Of a stretch of DNA of 64,000 bases, positions 31,046 through 42,819 are shown piece by piece. The translations under genes and the position numbers were made by a program. How positions within the stretch are numbered: position 1 is the first letter of the stretch; each line of letters begins with the position of its first letter. Origin of the DNA: Clavulina sp. PMI_390 (taxonomy: Eukaryota; Basidiomycota; Agaricomycetes; Cantharellales; Hydnaceae); contig WIDE01000038.1 of the NCBI GenBank assembly GCA_015039315.1, positions 160,629 to 224,628 on the forward strand, given 5' to 3'. Below the pieces are notes generated by a model that was not told the DNA's origin, ran no database searches, and saw only the letters and a list, made by a program, of their open reading frames with translations.

Positions 31046-32052
31046 CTACCACGGCATAGCAGTTTGATATGGTGGGAGAGGCACCGAGCGAGGAATGCTC
31101 GAGCTGGAGAAGAATTGAGGTCTCGGTTCTTGTGCCCCGACGTGATAGCTTGGTGTGACTGGCTCGTAAAAATTTGTTTGGGACCTCCATCCAGATGGAT
31201 GCTGGGGGAGCGGGTTTACGAGTGTGTGGACACTTCCAGTATAGTGACCGAAGTCAACCTCATAATTCGAGGGAGTCCAGACTGGGACTGAGGGTTCGAA
31301 TATATCCGGCGCAATCAACGATTCTTCTTCTAAGCCGATTACATTTGATGAAGGGATGGGTACATCGTTTATCGGAGCAGTATATTGAGGTGGAGCAGAT
31401 GGAAGAAAAGGAATTGATCCTATGACACCAGGTGCATATTCTTCATTTGCACTATGCGATTGAGCAGCAGGTAGGAATAAAGGGCCGATTGGAGAGGAGA
31501 TAGAGGGATGGCTCTCGAAGTGTATGATCGGTCCCGGTATACCATCAAGGGAGTCATCAATACTAGGAGCAGATGGTAGGGAGGAGGATGATAGTAGTTG
31601 GGAGGGAGGAGAAGGGGTTACAGCTGGCGATGGCAGTAGCCCCTTAGACCTCGCCTGTTTTGCACACGTTTTCTGATGGCGGCTACGATTTTGCGAGAGC
31701 GAGAAGCTTGCACGACAAAAAGCGCAAGTCAACCCTAAAGCGACAGCCCGTAAGCCAAGCTGGGGTAGGAAATTCAATAAAAACTCACGTCGAGAGGGGT
31801 CGTGCGATGCTTGGTGCTAATTTTGACCATCAAAAGAACATAAGTGACCAGAAGATCACTTTCTAGGTTATCGAGTCGTGGACTTGGAGTGCAGTCACAT
31901 ACAGATTCCACACCAGAAGGGCGATCAAACATTTTCTCACAAAGCAGACAGGGATACTTCTTGGGGCGAGGGCTCCTCTGCTTGGGACCAGCCTGCAGCG
32001 CTTCGGTATCAGTCTTCTTGCCAGCTCGAGCTTTAGTACGCGTTGCCGCCAT
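31046..32052 (-). CDS. C2H2/C2HC zinc-finger protein
   Basis: Three exons join in frame: 31903-32052, 31789-31816 (28 nt) and 31046-31734, giving 288 residues. The N-terminus is basic (TRTKARAGKK...RSPRPKKYP). Finger 1 is C35-x2-C38-x12-H51-x3-H55, with both histidines on the 28-nt exon (HQASHDPSR). Finger 2 is CAFCRASFSLSQNRSRHQKTC, ending in Cys in place of the second His (C63, C66, H79, C83). The remaining 200 residues are Ser/Pro-rich with short acidic parts, as in transcriptional regulators. DNA binding is inferred. The usual TGEKP linker between fingers has become DPSRR, so the two fingers may not dock on DNA in the classical manner. Confidence 0.82.
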
Positions 32053-33284
32053 TACTGCTAGGAGCTGCTTCTAGTAGCCCGCAGAAGGGCGAACGCGACT
32101 AGGGAGATGGCGGGAGACAGGTGCATGCGCAAGCCTTGCACCAGCGATGTATATATGACCTTGATGCGATGACTCGCTTGCAGCAAGGCGACGACACGAG
32201 GCGGATCCTTGAGAGCCACTCTATGATAAAGAATGAATCGGAGTTTCCAGTGGCGGTTCAATACCATTCAAAGGCTGTGAGGCAGGAGAGGAGGATTCAT
32301 TATACAACATATCGCGTCTGAAAGGCCTCGAGGCGCGCTCATTTAGGGGCGATTGGCGCTGATGAGAGTGTAGATGATCATCTCTGATCTCTCTGCAAGC
32401 TGGGGAAAGATCACCCGCTGAGTAGCTTCATTTAACCGGCAAGTGTCCGGGAATTCCGCCAGATTACCGGCGGTTCACTCGTCCACGCCTCGGCCACGAG
32501 GACTTTTATGAGGAGGGGCGCATGGCCAAGTGAGAACGAAGGCTGTTCTCAAGAGTATTCGAGGTAGAGCAAGACAAGGACGCAATGACCGCGTCAACAC
32601 AGAAATACGATTTCAGGTTACCTAGATCGAATCTTGCTCATGCAGCACACCTCTAGGCCTTCACTAACTGAGAGCAAAAATGGCGTACATCATTACGTTC
32701 GTAGGTAGGATAGGGGCAAGAAGAGAGAACAAACGGTTATTCAAATGAAGCTCATCTTGCGGGGGCAAATCGGGGGGGCGAAGGATAAACCTATGAAGCG
32801 TCCCCGGATCAACCATGAATCACGAAAGATGGAGGCAAAAACGAGGCGATTTGTGGATGCATGTCACTCTCATCGCCCTCAAGGAGGTTCTTAATAGGGG
32901 TTGAAATCGTGGATCCTGACGCAGAATGCATGTTAGGCCGAGGACAAGGTTTTGCCATTGAGAAGGAAGGCGTGTAAGAGTTACAGTGCGCGCGATACAG
33001 CGAGAGGGAGCTCACCATGGATTTGTTCTGTGTTCTTACGGGATGTCAGCCAGAGACACATCCTTCAGCTTACGTTACAGGGCTGAAATAGAGGTTGATC
33101 GAGCTCGATAGCCCAATAGGCTTATCTCGCCTCACGAGTAACGACGGCCACGCAAAGGATAGAAGTGGAAGAAGATCTGTTGGGTCAAATACTGATTCGG
33201 GAATGTGGCATTGATATTGGAAGGCCAGGTCACTGTCTCAACGAGGGGGACCTCCCTCGAGGCCGGCTTAACGGATACACTAGT
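32053..33284. other. Intergenic; one small frame, otherwise nothing
   Basis: A 69-codon frame with a true ATG at 33018 runs to 32809 on the minus strand (NLLEGDESDMHPQIASF). No homology is recognisable, and GTGAGC right after the ATG could be a splice donor instead. The rest of the interval shows no supported feature. Confidence 0.3.
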
Positions 33285-34576
33285 CTATAGCGGGAGATCA
33301 TCCATAGTGAATGACCACACCTCGCTCTCGTCAACAGGAGCAAAACGCCCTGGAAAGCTTTGCGCTACGCTTGCAATCGTGGCTGGAGCGAAGTGGTTTG
33401 TCAGAGTGCTTGACTCATCATATCGAACAACAAGGCTCTCGCGGAAACGCAGCAATTGCTCGATATCCGATAGGTAGTTGCCTTGTTCAGGATACCACGT
33501 GATGCACCCGATCAGTCGCAAGGTGTGAAGATTGGGGAAGTACATGACAGAGAAACCCCGCTTGGGAGGCTTGTCCTGCTGCAGGGACATGAGGAGATCA
33601 ATGACGTGTCTCGCTTCATCCCAGACGATATCGAGAATACGAAGGCCAACGGAGAGTGCCTCCGTAGGTGTCCAGGAAGACCTGACAGAGCCCGCCATCA
33701 GCAGCGTCAAATGGGGAATAGAAACGAAAGGCACGATCTGTGCTGTTTGGGGGAAGCATGTGAGGCGCTCTAATTGTGGCGCTTCCAGGAGGCGGTCGAA
33801 GTGGGGGTAAAGCAAAAAGAGAGACTTGAGATTAGGTAAAGTTGGGCGAGCCGTAGAAAAATCTCGGGAATCAACATGGTGGTATAACTTGATGTGTTCA
33901 ATCGAAGGATTCTGCGCCAGAAAACCGGCAACTTTGGTCCAACGGAAAGGGTACTTTTGACCATCTAGGACAACTCGTCGGAGGGCCGGTGATGAAAGCA
34001 GGGAAGGAAAGATTGGCACGCCGTCAGATGTGAAATCACGAAGCCGAGGGGCATCGATTGTCCCTTCGAAGAAGAAGTGGTCTGTCTTTATGTGATGGCT
34101 CGCGGTAAGCGTGAGTGAGGTCAGAGAAGGAAAGTGGGGAGGTCCTTGAATGGGAAAATGTTGTTCGCGATAGTAGGAGACGAGGAGTTTATCACGAGTT
34201 TGTTGCATGAGGCAAATTGAGGAGGGATCAACTGCAACGACGTCAGATCCGTCGATGCCACAACGCTTTCCTTTGAGGGATCAGCCTCGTTTATTATGAG
34301 GAATCCGTCCCAGGGCCTACCCTGACTTCGTTCAAACAGAAGTTCAACAAGAGGAGAGCTGGGAGTGGCGCGTATAGACAGGTCGTCAGAGAATCCCGTA
34401 ATCCCCAGGGTAACCTTTGTCCATAAGGTTGGAATTTGTGTTGCAACCTCCCTCCACTTTGGGCAGGTTGATGTGAGGGCCAGAAGAGCCCTGGTACGCT
34501 CTAGTGACTGGTGATCGCAGGAATCAGCAACAAGAGAGAATATATGGGACAACAGTTCGAATGGAAGATCTTGCAT
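33285..34576 (-). pseudogene. F-box gene with single-base frameshift
   Basis: The ATG at 34576 opens MQDLPFELLSHIFSLV, then LALTSTCPKWREVATQIPTLWTKV and continues to NNIFPFKDLP. The frame then runs into a stop at 34121, while homologous sequence continues one frame over as HFPSLTSLTLTASHH and on to TAG at 33285. The shift falls at a run of four G (34136-34139 on the plus strand); one more base there would restore one continuous frame of about 430 codons. The downstream part is full of LRR-like blocks (FPSLLSSPALRRVVL, ARPTLPNLKSLFLL, FPNLHTLRLIGC). Both halves are otherwise undamaged, so this is either a very young pseudogene or a homopolymer base-calling error. It is divergent from the reductase gene. 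Confidence 0.72.
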
Positions 34577-34738
34577 TGTTTTAGAAATGCACTGGGGCCG
34601 TGAGATTGTGGATGCACTCTCGATGCGGGGCCAAATAGGTAACAACAGCCCAACATTGCTCACACCAATCCCGGCTATCCCACCTCCGGAGACCGTTCTC
34701 ACCTCGAGATTCTGAAAAAAGAACCGAGACGTCTAGTG
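34577..34738. promoter_or_regulatory. Short bidirectional promoter (F-box / dienoyl-CoA reductase)
   Basis: Only 162 bp separates the divergent start codons at 34576 (minus) and 34739 (plus). Both promoters must share or overlap here, unless 5' UTRs start inside the genes. No clear TATA or CCAAT element stands out. Confidence 0.45.
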
Positions 34739-36468
34739 ATGGCTGAATACACTCCAAGGCCAGCCGTGAATAGCGATTCGGTATTCAAGCCCGGTTCGTA
34801 GTCCACAATGGGGTAGGGGTCATTGTTCGTGCATCTACCTGACTGACGGTTTCTATCAAACCACACCGCAACATTCGTCGTTGAACCTCTCATACACTTC
34901 GTCACTCCCGCTACTAGACCTCTTCAATGGAAAGGTACTATTTTGTACTGGCGGTGGCTCAGGAATCTGGTGAGCGTCCACTCACTCAACCTCCCTGCAG
35001 CTGCAGCAATTCTGAGGGGATTCTATTATTTTCTGCGTAGCAAGGGGATGACCGAATCTGTCGTAAGCTCATTTCTTCATGATGGATCCCCTATTTCTGT
35101 TGCTACCGAGTCTACTGCGAAAGCCGCTGACATCGGCCCTCCCCTATGTGGAACCCTTTAGATGAGACACGGAGGCAAGGCCTTCATTGTGGGCCGGAAG
35201 TAGGCGTATTCCCTCATTTTACGTTTAAACACCATCATTAATCATGTTTTGGAATCCAGGCTTGACAAGTTGGCCCAAGCCGCGAAAGAGCTCTCATCCG
35301 CCACGGGTGGTCAATCTTGCTCCTATGCCTCAGCGGATGTCAGGGATAAAGATGCACTAAAGAAGGCCGTCGAAAAATGCGTGCAAGAGTTCGGGAGGAT
35401 TGACTTCGTTATATGCGGTTAGTACTCCATTACACCGCTGCTTGAGTCCAGCTTCCAATGTCGACCACATCAACCCTTTTCAGGAGCTGCTGGTAACTTC
35501 TTGTCACCAATTTCTGGTGTTAGCGAGAACGCATTCCGCACAGTCCTCGAGATCGATACTTTGGGGACGTACAACACCATCAAGGCTACACTCCCACATA
35601 TCAGGGAGTCTCGAGGCGCTTATATCCATGTTTCGGCCACTCTGCACTATCGCGGGCTGCCCTATCAGGTATATAGCTCTTCTTCGACTCTAAAAGCCGT
35701 CATGTAACCATCCATCCATTCAGGTCCATGTGTCCGCCGCAAAGGCGGCTGTCGATGCGCTAAGCAATGTCCTTGCGGTAGAGGAGGGCCCCAGAGGCGT
35801 TCGTAGCAATGGTAGGATACCCATTAATTGGTTGAGCGGTCTTCGTTGAAATGACGTACCTCGAACTTTTTCGTAGTCATCGCTCCTGGCCCCATTGCGG
35901 ACACTGCAGGCTTCGACCGCTTGAGTACCTCTTCAGACCAGAAACAGTCTGTGCAGTCGCGTTTCCCTCTTGGGAGATACGGTTCCACGAAGGATATTCA
36001 AAATGCAACCGTATTCTTGTTCAGTGAGGCGGCCAACTGGGTAACCGGACAGATCATCGTGAGTCTCGACGATTCCCCTAGGACGGAGCATAGATGCGGA
36101 TACTAATGAAATTCTTGCCCTCTTTCATGCAATAGGCCGTCGACGGAGGAGAATTGCACACGTAAGTACCAATTACTCCTTCCATCCACGTCTTGACTTA
36201 CGATCAATTTGTTCCATATTGGTCCTCATCACTACCCCTACTCCATCCGCCGTCCGTGACGAACGACAAACCCACCTTTCCGATTGCGATCCCGCGATGA
36301 CGATCAATCACTTGACGACGCCCTATACAACGCTTCCTCCGCTCATCTACGCTTCTTCATCTGACTACTAATGCTAACCCAATACACAGCTCACAAGGGA
36401 TGGTGCCAAACTACCCTCAGAACGTCCTCGACCCGGAAAGCATGAAGCACCTGGTTCCACGACTCTAG
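34739..36468 (+). CDS. Short-chain dehydrogenase, peroxisomal 2,4-dienoyl-CoA reductase type
   Basis: Ten exons join in frame: 34739-34793, 34918-34969, 35041-35062, 35162-35199, 35260-35417, 35484-35668, 35724-35811, 35877-36058, 36136-36161 and 36390-36468, giving 294 residues. It is a Rossmann-fold SDR: the nucleotide-binding motif is [14 protein letters not shown] then marks the NADP-type second strand, followed by [28 protein letters not shown] with the active-site Lys, [14 protein letters not shown] and [12 protein letters not shown]. The usual catalytic Tyr four residues before that Lys is missing. This is typical of the SPS19/DECR2 dienoyl-CoA reductases, which remove double bonds of polyunsaturated acyl-CoAs for beta-oxidation. 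The C-terminus PRL resembles a weak peroxisomal PTS1 signal. The start uses a 55-nt first exon ([18 protein letters not shown]). Confidence 0.88.
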
Positions 36469-37107
36469 ATTGTCTCGGAGCCATTTATATGAGTCGGGGC
36501 ATGAGAGGGAACCTATTGAAAGATGTAGAGACTGTAGAGTTAGATGAAGCATGATAGCGTCTCGTACTCTGACATCCTCGTATACATGTAAATATCAACT
36601 GTTCTATTTTCGCTATTGAATAACACTTCACAAGACCTCATCATACTGATCAGTCTCGTCTGAGTACTCCAGGTGTTGAACGATGACATCCATCAGGAGC
36701 TAGGAGGGGCGACGGTTTTGACGCAATTGTGACGTCCTTCCTAATGAGAATTTTAGGAATACAATATAATGATACATCTTGTGTAGCAATAAAACATCTA
36801 GGCACTACATTTGGACTTCACTGAGGCTGTTAGCCGGTGGTGTATAGAATTGTATGACGCCAATAAAGCTCAGTGGCCCTTTCGCCTCGCTGGTGCGATT
36901 GGGGCTAACGGATATTCATCATCCTCAATCACAAGAAAGTTAGGACCTCGATGATAAGGGCGAATGATGACAGGAAAAAAACGTACTACCTGAGCTGTCG
37001 TCACTTGTATCCTGAACTCTACATCAACGGAATCCGGTGAACTCATCCGTAATGCAGGCACTGATGCCTTTATCGGCCATGCTCCAATGGGTTAGTGGGT
37101 GTATACA
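36469..37107. other. Intergenic; possible alternative last exon of the next minus-strand gene
   Basis: A minus-strand frame at 36870-37061 (SVDVEFRIQVTTAQ) is preceded by an acceptor at about 37083. It could replace the 37108 ending of the membrane-protein gene through a donor GTATCG near 37191. Not decided. Confidence 0.3.
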
Positions 37108-39033
37108 TCAATAGAAGGAGTTTTCGGTCACCACCCGGTCGTAGGATGTGATTGGGAATGCGTTGTCTAGGGGTGAACGATTGGCGCACGATACGCGCTG
37201 GCCTCGAGCCTGAGAGAATCGGAAGTTTGGAATGCTAGGGAGGGAAGAGGATGTTATGAGCTGGGTGTTTGTAGTGAGACCTCTCAGGGCACTGCGCATG
37301 TGCAAGCTATCAGGACGAGTGTATGAATGTAAGAGAAAATCTTTGGTTGGTGCAATAATAGCGGGATATAGCTAACTGACTTTGCGAGAACAGCGCAGAC
37401 GGTGATTGGAGGCGCACTCTGATGATTGTAGAATAGTCAATACCAGGCGCTATAGCGATGGGCTATCGAACTGAGGAAATCCCAGCGTACGGAAGAAAAT
37501 AGCAGGATACCAGCGATCCACTCGAGGTGATACTGGGGAGAGGGATCCAGCTCAATCGGGGAGGTAAAGGACGGATCTTCTTCAAAACCCTCACCGATAT
37601 GGCGAGCATGATTGCAAAGGAGGAGCTGACGGCTCCAGTGGCGACTCCGTACAAGCTGATGAGATTGACGGTCGAATGAGTCCTACGAGAATCTAAGTAA
37701 GAAACACGCAGGATAATAAATCGCAATAGTACGTAAGAAATAAACATACGACTTAAGAAGCCCCCGCTTCTGGGTTGTCATCAGATACGACAGATATGCT
37801 GAGATCGTTGAATCGGTAGCAACCTACCAATACATGGGTGACAAAGAAAGATTAACATCGAGCTTGGACACTGCGAGGCTGACTCACGAGGAGAGCACTA
37901 AAGACTGTGACGCCCCAATAGGAGAATGAAGTAGTACTCTCCACACTTTTCGCTCGAAAAGCCCAGACAGTCGTCACTAGGCGATATATTTAGACAAGTG
38001 GTGATTCTCCGAATGTTGTGAGAACACTTACCAGCTCCGAATACTACATTCAATTCTAGGAGTAAATCGAAACAAACGAGTGGACATATGGGATGATGAG
38101 GAATGCTAACCAAATGTGGTCGTGATGAGCAAAACCTAGAAGGAATTTTGCTCATGTTAGAATGCCTCGATTTGTAGGCGCGAAAAAGATCGTGTACCAA
38201 TGGCGCTATCACGCGAATGTCTTGCCCGACTGAGGGACGAGAAACTCTTAGCGCAAGCTGTAGCAAGTAATATACCAAAATGGCAGAATACCCACATCCC
38301 CAAAGTCGTATAGCGAAGAACGTATACGCGGTGGTTGAAACAATCAACTAGGAGAACCGCAGTGAGCGATGATACCGGAATTAATGGAGCCAAGCCCCAC
38401 CATTTGAGCGTTTGCATACTGTACTTCCCTAGAGACATCACTGGTAAGATCACATAACAGCTTGGCAACAAACCTGAAGTTTTCCGTACCATGGCACCCT
38501 AAGAAGCAGTAGAGGGTTCTTTTGGCATGTAATAAGCTCGTAGTATACCCCAACGGCGTTAATAGGACTGCATCAAAGGAGAAAACTGAGCACGTAGTTG
38601 ATTGCATAGAGCGTACGTGAGAGGCGACACGAGACTCCGACGTACAGGTATATCATTTGGGTCATTCTGAGAAAATAATGTGAGCTTTCCCATCAGGGGA
38701 AATATACTTTCAACGCACGAGAGTATTGCAACCTTGATGGAGATTGGTGGAAGGGTGCGCTGTTGTAGTATAGTTGGAGAATAAGAAGACGGTAGGACTA
38801 ACCATAATTTTAGTGTGAACAGGATCTCTAGGGAATGTGGTGTAGTACCGGTGCGCCTGTACGGTGACGACCCCAGTAAACCTTGATAAATGGCGCAGCA
38901 GCACGGTCGAATGAAGGGCGACATGAGATCGGCGATAATGGAAGGTGATGGTAAATCATATCGCCAAAAATCTTACAAACTATTCACGAATACTCCGCCC
39001 AGCAATCCACCAGCATAGGCTGCGAGCGTGATG
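37108..39033 (-). pseudogene. DUF6534-like multi-pass membrane protein, one-base frameshift; first exon not found
   Basis: Sixteen exons, with splice sites matching those of the paralog at 40805-42819: 38977-39033, 38803-38881, 38719-38732, 38646-38666, 38490-38568, 38401-38428, 38296-38347, 38198-38229, 38111-38135, 38032-38055, 37888-37976, 37753-37823, 37595-37682, 37491-37532, 37381-37418 and 37108-37306. The peptide has several hydrophobic helices: LAAYAGGLLGGVFVNSL, LIVSTTAYTFFAIRLW, ISLYGVATGAVSSSFAIMLA and HLEWIAGILLFSS. It also has the family-like block QAHRYYTTFPRD. Exon 38490-38568 carries five T (38520-38524) where the paralog has four, which shifts frame and meets TAG. DUF6534 assignment rests on the order of blocks and gene structure; function of that family is not established. 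Confidence 0.6.
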
Positions 39034-40804
39034 CTAAATGGAATGTTGGTCAGAGAATTTGTTACAAAGGTCCACGAAACCGACGAAGAACCCACACCAT
39101 CCTTGGCGTAAGCCAACTATTCAGGAACGAGTGGTGAAGCGACAGGAGAGAGACGGGACCAGGAGAACTCGACTACAGAAGAGATGAGGGACGGGGCGAT
39201 TGCAAGAACAAAGCAGTGAGGCAAAAGACACCATTCGAGTCGATTGCGATGTTACTGTTCCGTTGATGGGCGCTAGCTTGAATCTGCCGAGGCCGAAGGC
39301 CTGAAACGTCGACACCTCCCACCACGTCCTTGATTAGCTTAGCCGTAAAGGGCTCGCTTTGTGCCTCCACCACCAACAGATTCTCACGACTCTCGCCCAC
39401 CCTGACACTGAATCACAGCGATTCGCGAGCTTCCGATGCCTCGACACCGTTCCGATATTGAATCATCAAAAGGGTTGCTGTTTTTGGCCCTGCTAGCTTC
39501 TCGCCAAGGTATGAGTACGGACGTCAAGGCAACAAACGAACAGATGCGAGAAAGCGGAACACTCCTCGCCTCGCAGATGACAAGCAGCCTTACCTGAATC
39601 GGCAATTTAGTTGATCCTACATAAGAAGGGAATGGGATTTCGAGGGAAATGGGTCCTCATCACGAGTTCTAAACAAATCTTTACCTGAAGTGATGCCAAG
39701 GGCATATCATTACGCCGGCATGCGGCCGGTCGTACGTGTAGTACGATGCCGGCTGATGTCGGTGGACTCCAGAAAAACTCGAGGTCTTGGCAACGCCCGC
39801 TGGATAAGCGGGGGACAGAGGTCACTCGAAACAATGGACAAAATTGTTCCCATGAGAGAACTCAAGTGCTGAGAATTGGGGTAACCCCACATAAGATTGC
39901 GGAACGTGTTGGGGGATCGACTTTGAGCAGAAAGTGACATTGCGACGCAAAAAGGCCTGCTTCATTGGGATTTTTGAATAGGCTTCCGAATAGAGACTTC
40001 AGGTGCGAGAGTTTTTGCTACGACAAAATGGACAGCAACACAAGTGTCAAACGAAGGCGTGGCCAATCAAAATAAATCGACAAACACGAACAAACGGAAA
40101 TCCATCACGACGGCACCTCTTCAACGGATCGACGACACCTTGTCCTTCGAACTTGTGAAAGCCTTAGTTGAACATCCTGACGCTTTTTAGCCCCGAATGT
40201 CTTCGAGGAATTCGCTTCACAGGATCAAATTATTATAACGTATTGTCCAGCGCCCGTAGACTTCTACCCATACTATCCATCCTCTGCAACCTACCAGCGC
40301 CTCACTCCCTGCCAGTAGCCTCACACTTAGGAGATCTATTCAAGCTAATCTGCATGCATTTCCTGTCCGAAACAGCCAAGCCTGGAGAGGGATTATAATT
40401 GTTGTTTGCATTGCACTTGGACAGTAAGACATAATGGAAGAGCATAGATATGCGACTACGGAGACTTTATCAGACCTCAACCGTAGATACTTAATCCACT
40501 TGAGGCATGATTGAGGCCAGGTATTCTCGTGATTGCCAAACCACCACGACAAGCACAGAACTAGGAAGGTTTGCTTGCTCTTTCAATCAGTGGTGGTAGT
40601 GGTATCATTGGATACTCGTCAATCTAGCGGCTCGCTACCGTCAGAGCTCTGATGATGTAGACGCGGTCTCGAAGATTGAATAACACTGAATGTGATACAT
40701 ACTACTTCATCTCGATCGGTCGTTACGATTATTCGGAACCCCCCTTGCGAGCTTTGGCTAGCAGGATGTGTTGAAGAGCCGATTGAATACTAGACCAAAA
40801 CCAT
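39034..40804. other. Upstream region of first membrane gene; no other gene seen
   Basis: It should contain the missing first exon and promoter of the 37108-39033 gene (the frame at 39121-39400 minus is a candidate), and the 3' flank of the second copy. No other supported feature. Confidence 0.3.
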
Positions 40805-42819
40805 TTAGTGCGGAGGAAAGCTAGTTGCTAAATCAACAGAAAAAGAGAGAATTTCGCTCACTCGCCAGCTGCGTGGGCTTGTCGGCACTGTAATGGAAGT
40901 GTCTGTCTGTTGGGATCCACGGGCGCGAGATGATGACGGCAAAGAGCTTGTCTGGCCCTGCAATGATTGGAATTTTCTGGGTCCAGGGAGCGTCGGTTTT
41001 CGATGCTTCGCCATGAGGCTTCGCAAAGCACTCCGCATGTGCAAGCTGAGTCGTTGGGCAGGGAGGGAGCGGCAAAGCATTGCTCGGATATCATTCAAAC
41101 TCAGTGGAAGCTCATAGTATAGCGCATACTCACTTGGCGAGGACAGCACAGATAGTAATTGGAGATGCACTCTGGCCGATACATTCAAGAAAGCCCAGGT
41201 TACTCAGCAAAGCCAGATTGCTTGGGTTAACCTTGACATACGGAGGAAAATATGAGGAGCCCAGTAAGCCACTTCGTGTGATACTAGAGAGTTGGGGTCC
41301 AGTCGTGAGAAAACAGGAGGAAATATTCTCAATGCTCTCAATAGACTCACCGAGATGACGAGCATGATTGAAAAGAACGAGCTTACTGCTCCAGTGGTAA
41401 CACCATATAGCATGATCAAATTCATTGTGGAGCTGGACCTAAAACGGTTACTCTTCGTCAAGAAAGACTACAACCCACGAAAGATTTAATAATCAGCAGC
41501 AAAAGAACGCACGTCTGAATGCGTCGCTTTTGGGCCAACATCAAGTATGAAAGATAAACCGAGATCGTCGAGTCTGTAGCGACCTAGCACATAACAATAT
41601 TGATCAGAGAAAGTATCAGGAAATCCAATGCCGGTGGATAATTCGGGACAGCGCATACAAGCAGACCGTAAAAGACGGAAACCCCCCAGTATGAGAACAC
41701 GGAAGTATCCTCGATGGATTTGGGCTGAAGAGCCCAGACACATGTCACTACGATTCCAGTCAGTGGGCTGCGGTTATGGAGGTATATGGAGAACGTACCT
41801 GCCCCAACCGCTAAACATTCAGATTAGGAGTAAGCATGAAAGAACATCGGGAGTCGACGGAAGGGTGAAAAGAAACTAACAAAACGAGGCTGCGATGAGT
41901 AATGCCTAAGAGCGACCCACCGCATGAGAACTGCGATTTTGTTTGACATGGCGTGTTTTGCGAAATACACTCACCAGTGGTATCATCACGCGTAGGTCAT
42001 GCCCAACTAGAGGTTTCAATTGAGAAGTTCACTAAGTGAAGTTAGAAGGCTAATCCAGCCATGCTTACATGCCCACAGCCGTATGGCAAAGAATATATAT
42101 GCAGTAGTGGAAACGATCAACTGATGAGGTTCGTAATTCAGCAAGATTCTACAGCCGTTATGGAACTAAACCTTACGATGTGGATAGTCGTGTACCGAAC
42201 CTCCCTAGAAAGGCAGAGTGGTAAGAGAGCATGCTGGTGCTCTAAGTGATGAAGGCCGGAGAGTTCGTACCATGGTACATTGAGAAGTAGTAGAGGGTTC
42301 TTTTGGCAGGTCACGAGATCATAATAAACAGCAAAGACATTGATAGGGCTAAGTTATGAGGTGAGAACGAGGGCGAAGTTAATAGTAGACCAGTGGAGTG
42401 AATCGTATTGAGGATCACAACATACAGGTAAATCATTTGTGCCATCCTGTGGGGAAATCTGAGCCTCTAGTAAATCACCCTATACTTCGACATACCATAG
42501 TATAGCAACCTTGAAATAGATGGATTTAAATCGTCAGTGCTTGCTCGCGCTCTCTCAAAGCAAGATCTCGGATAGTTAAATAGCCTTATACGTACCACAA
42601 GCTTGATATGAATGCCATCCTTCGGGAACTTTGCGTAATAACGATGTGCTTGCACGTTGACAATTCCGGTAAAGCTTCATTTGGAGCAGTTCAAGTGTCA
42701 TTTAAACATCGTGGTGCTGTCGGTGATGCAGGACCATTCATGCAGTCAGACAAGCATCTTACAAGCTATTCACGAGAACTCCGCCCAGCATTCCTCCAGC
42801 ATAAGCCGCAAATGTGATA
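40805..42819 (-). CDS. DUF6534-like multi-pass membrane protein; first exon uncertain
   Basis: Paralog of 37108-39033 with the same exon order and phases. Readable blocks in order: ITFAAYAGGMLGGVLVNS, FTGIVNVQAHRYYAKFP, VAILW, MAQMIYL, PINVFAVYYDLVTCQKNP, WEVRYTTIHI and LIVSTTAYIFFAIRLWA. These are followed by GHDLRVMIPL, ALLIAASF, VTCVWALQPKSIEDTSVFSYWG, VATDSTISVYLSYLM, NLIMLYGVTTGAVSSFFSIM, YHTKWLTGLLIFSS, SASPITICAVLAN and LHMRSALRSLM, to a stop at 40805. The frame is kept at the four-T run that is five-T in the other copy. At about 41830 the acceptor used by the sister copy is AA instead of AG, and the next AG keeps the frame with four fewer residues. A first exon ending at about 42869 (GTAAAT donor) is likely. 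Probable integral membrane protein; function unknown. Confidence 0.6.
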
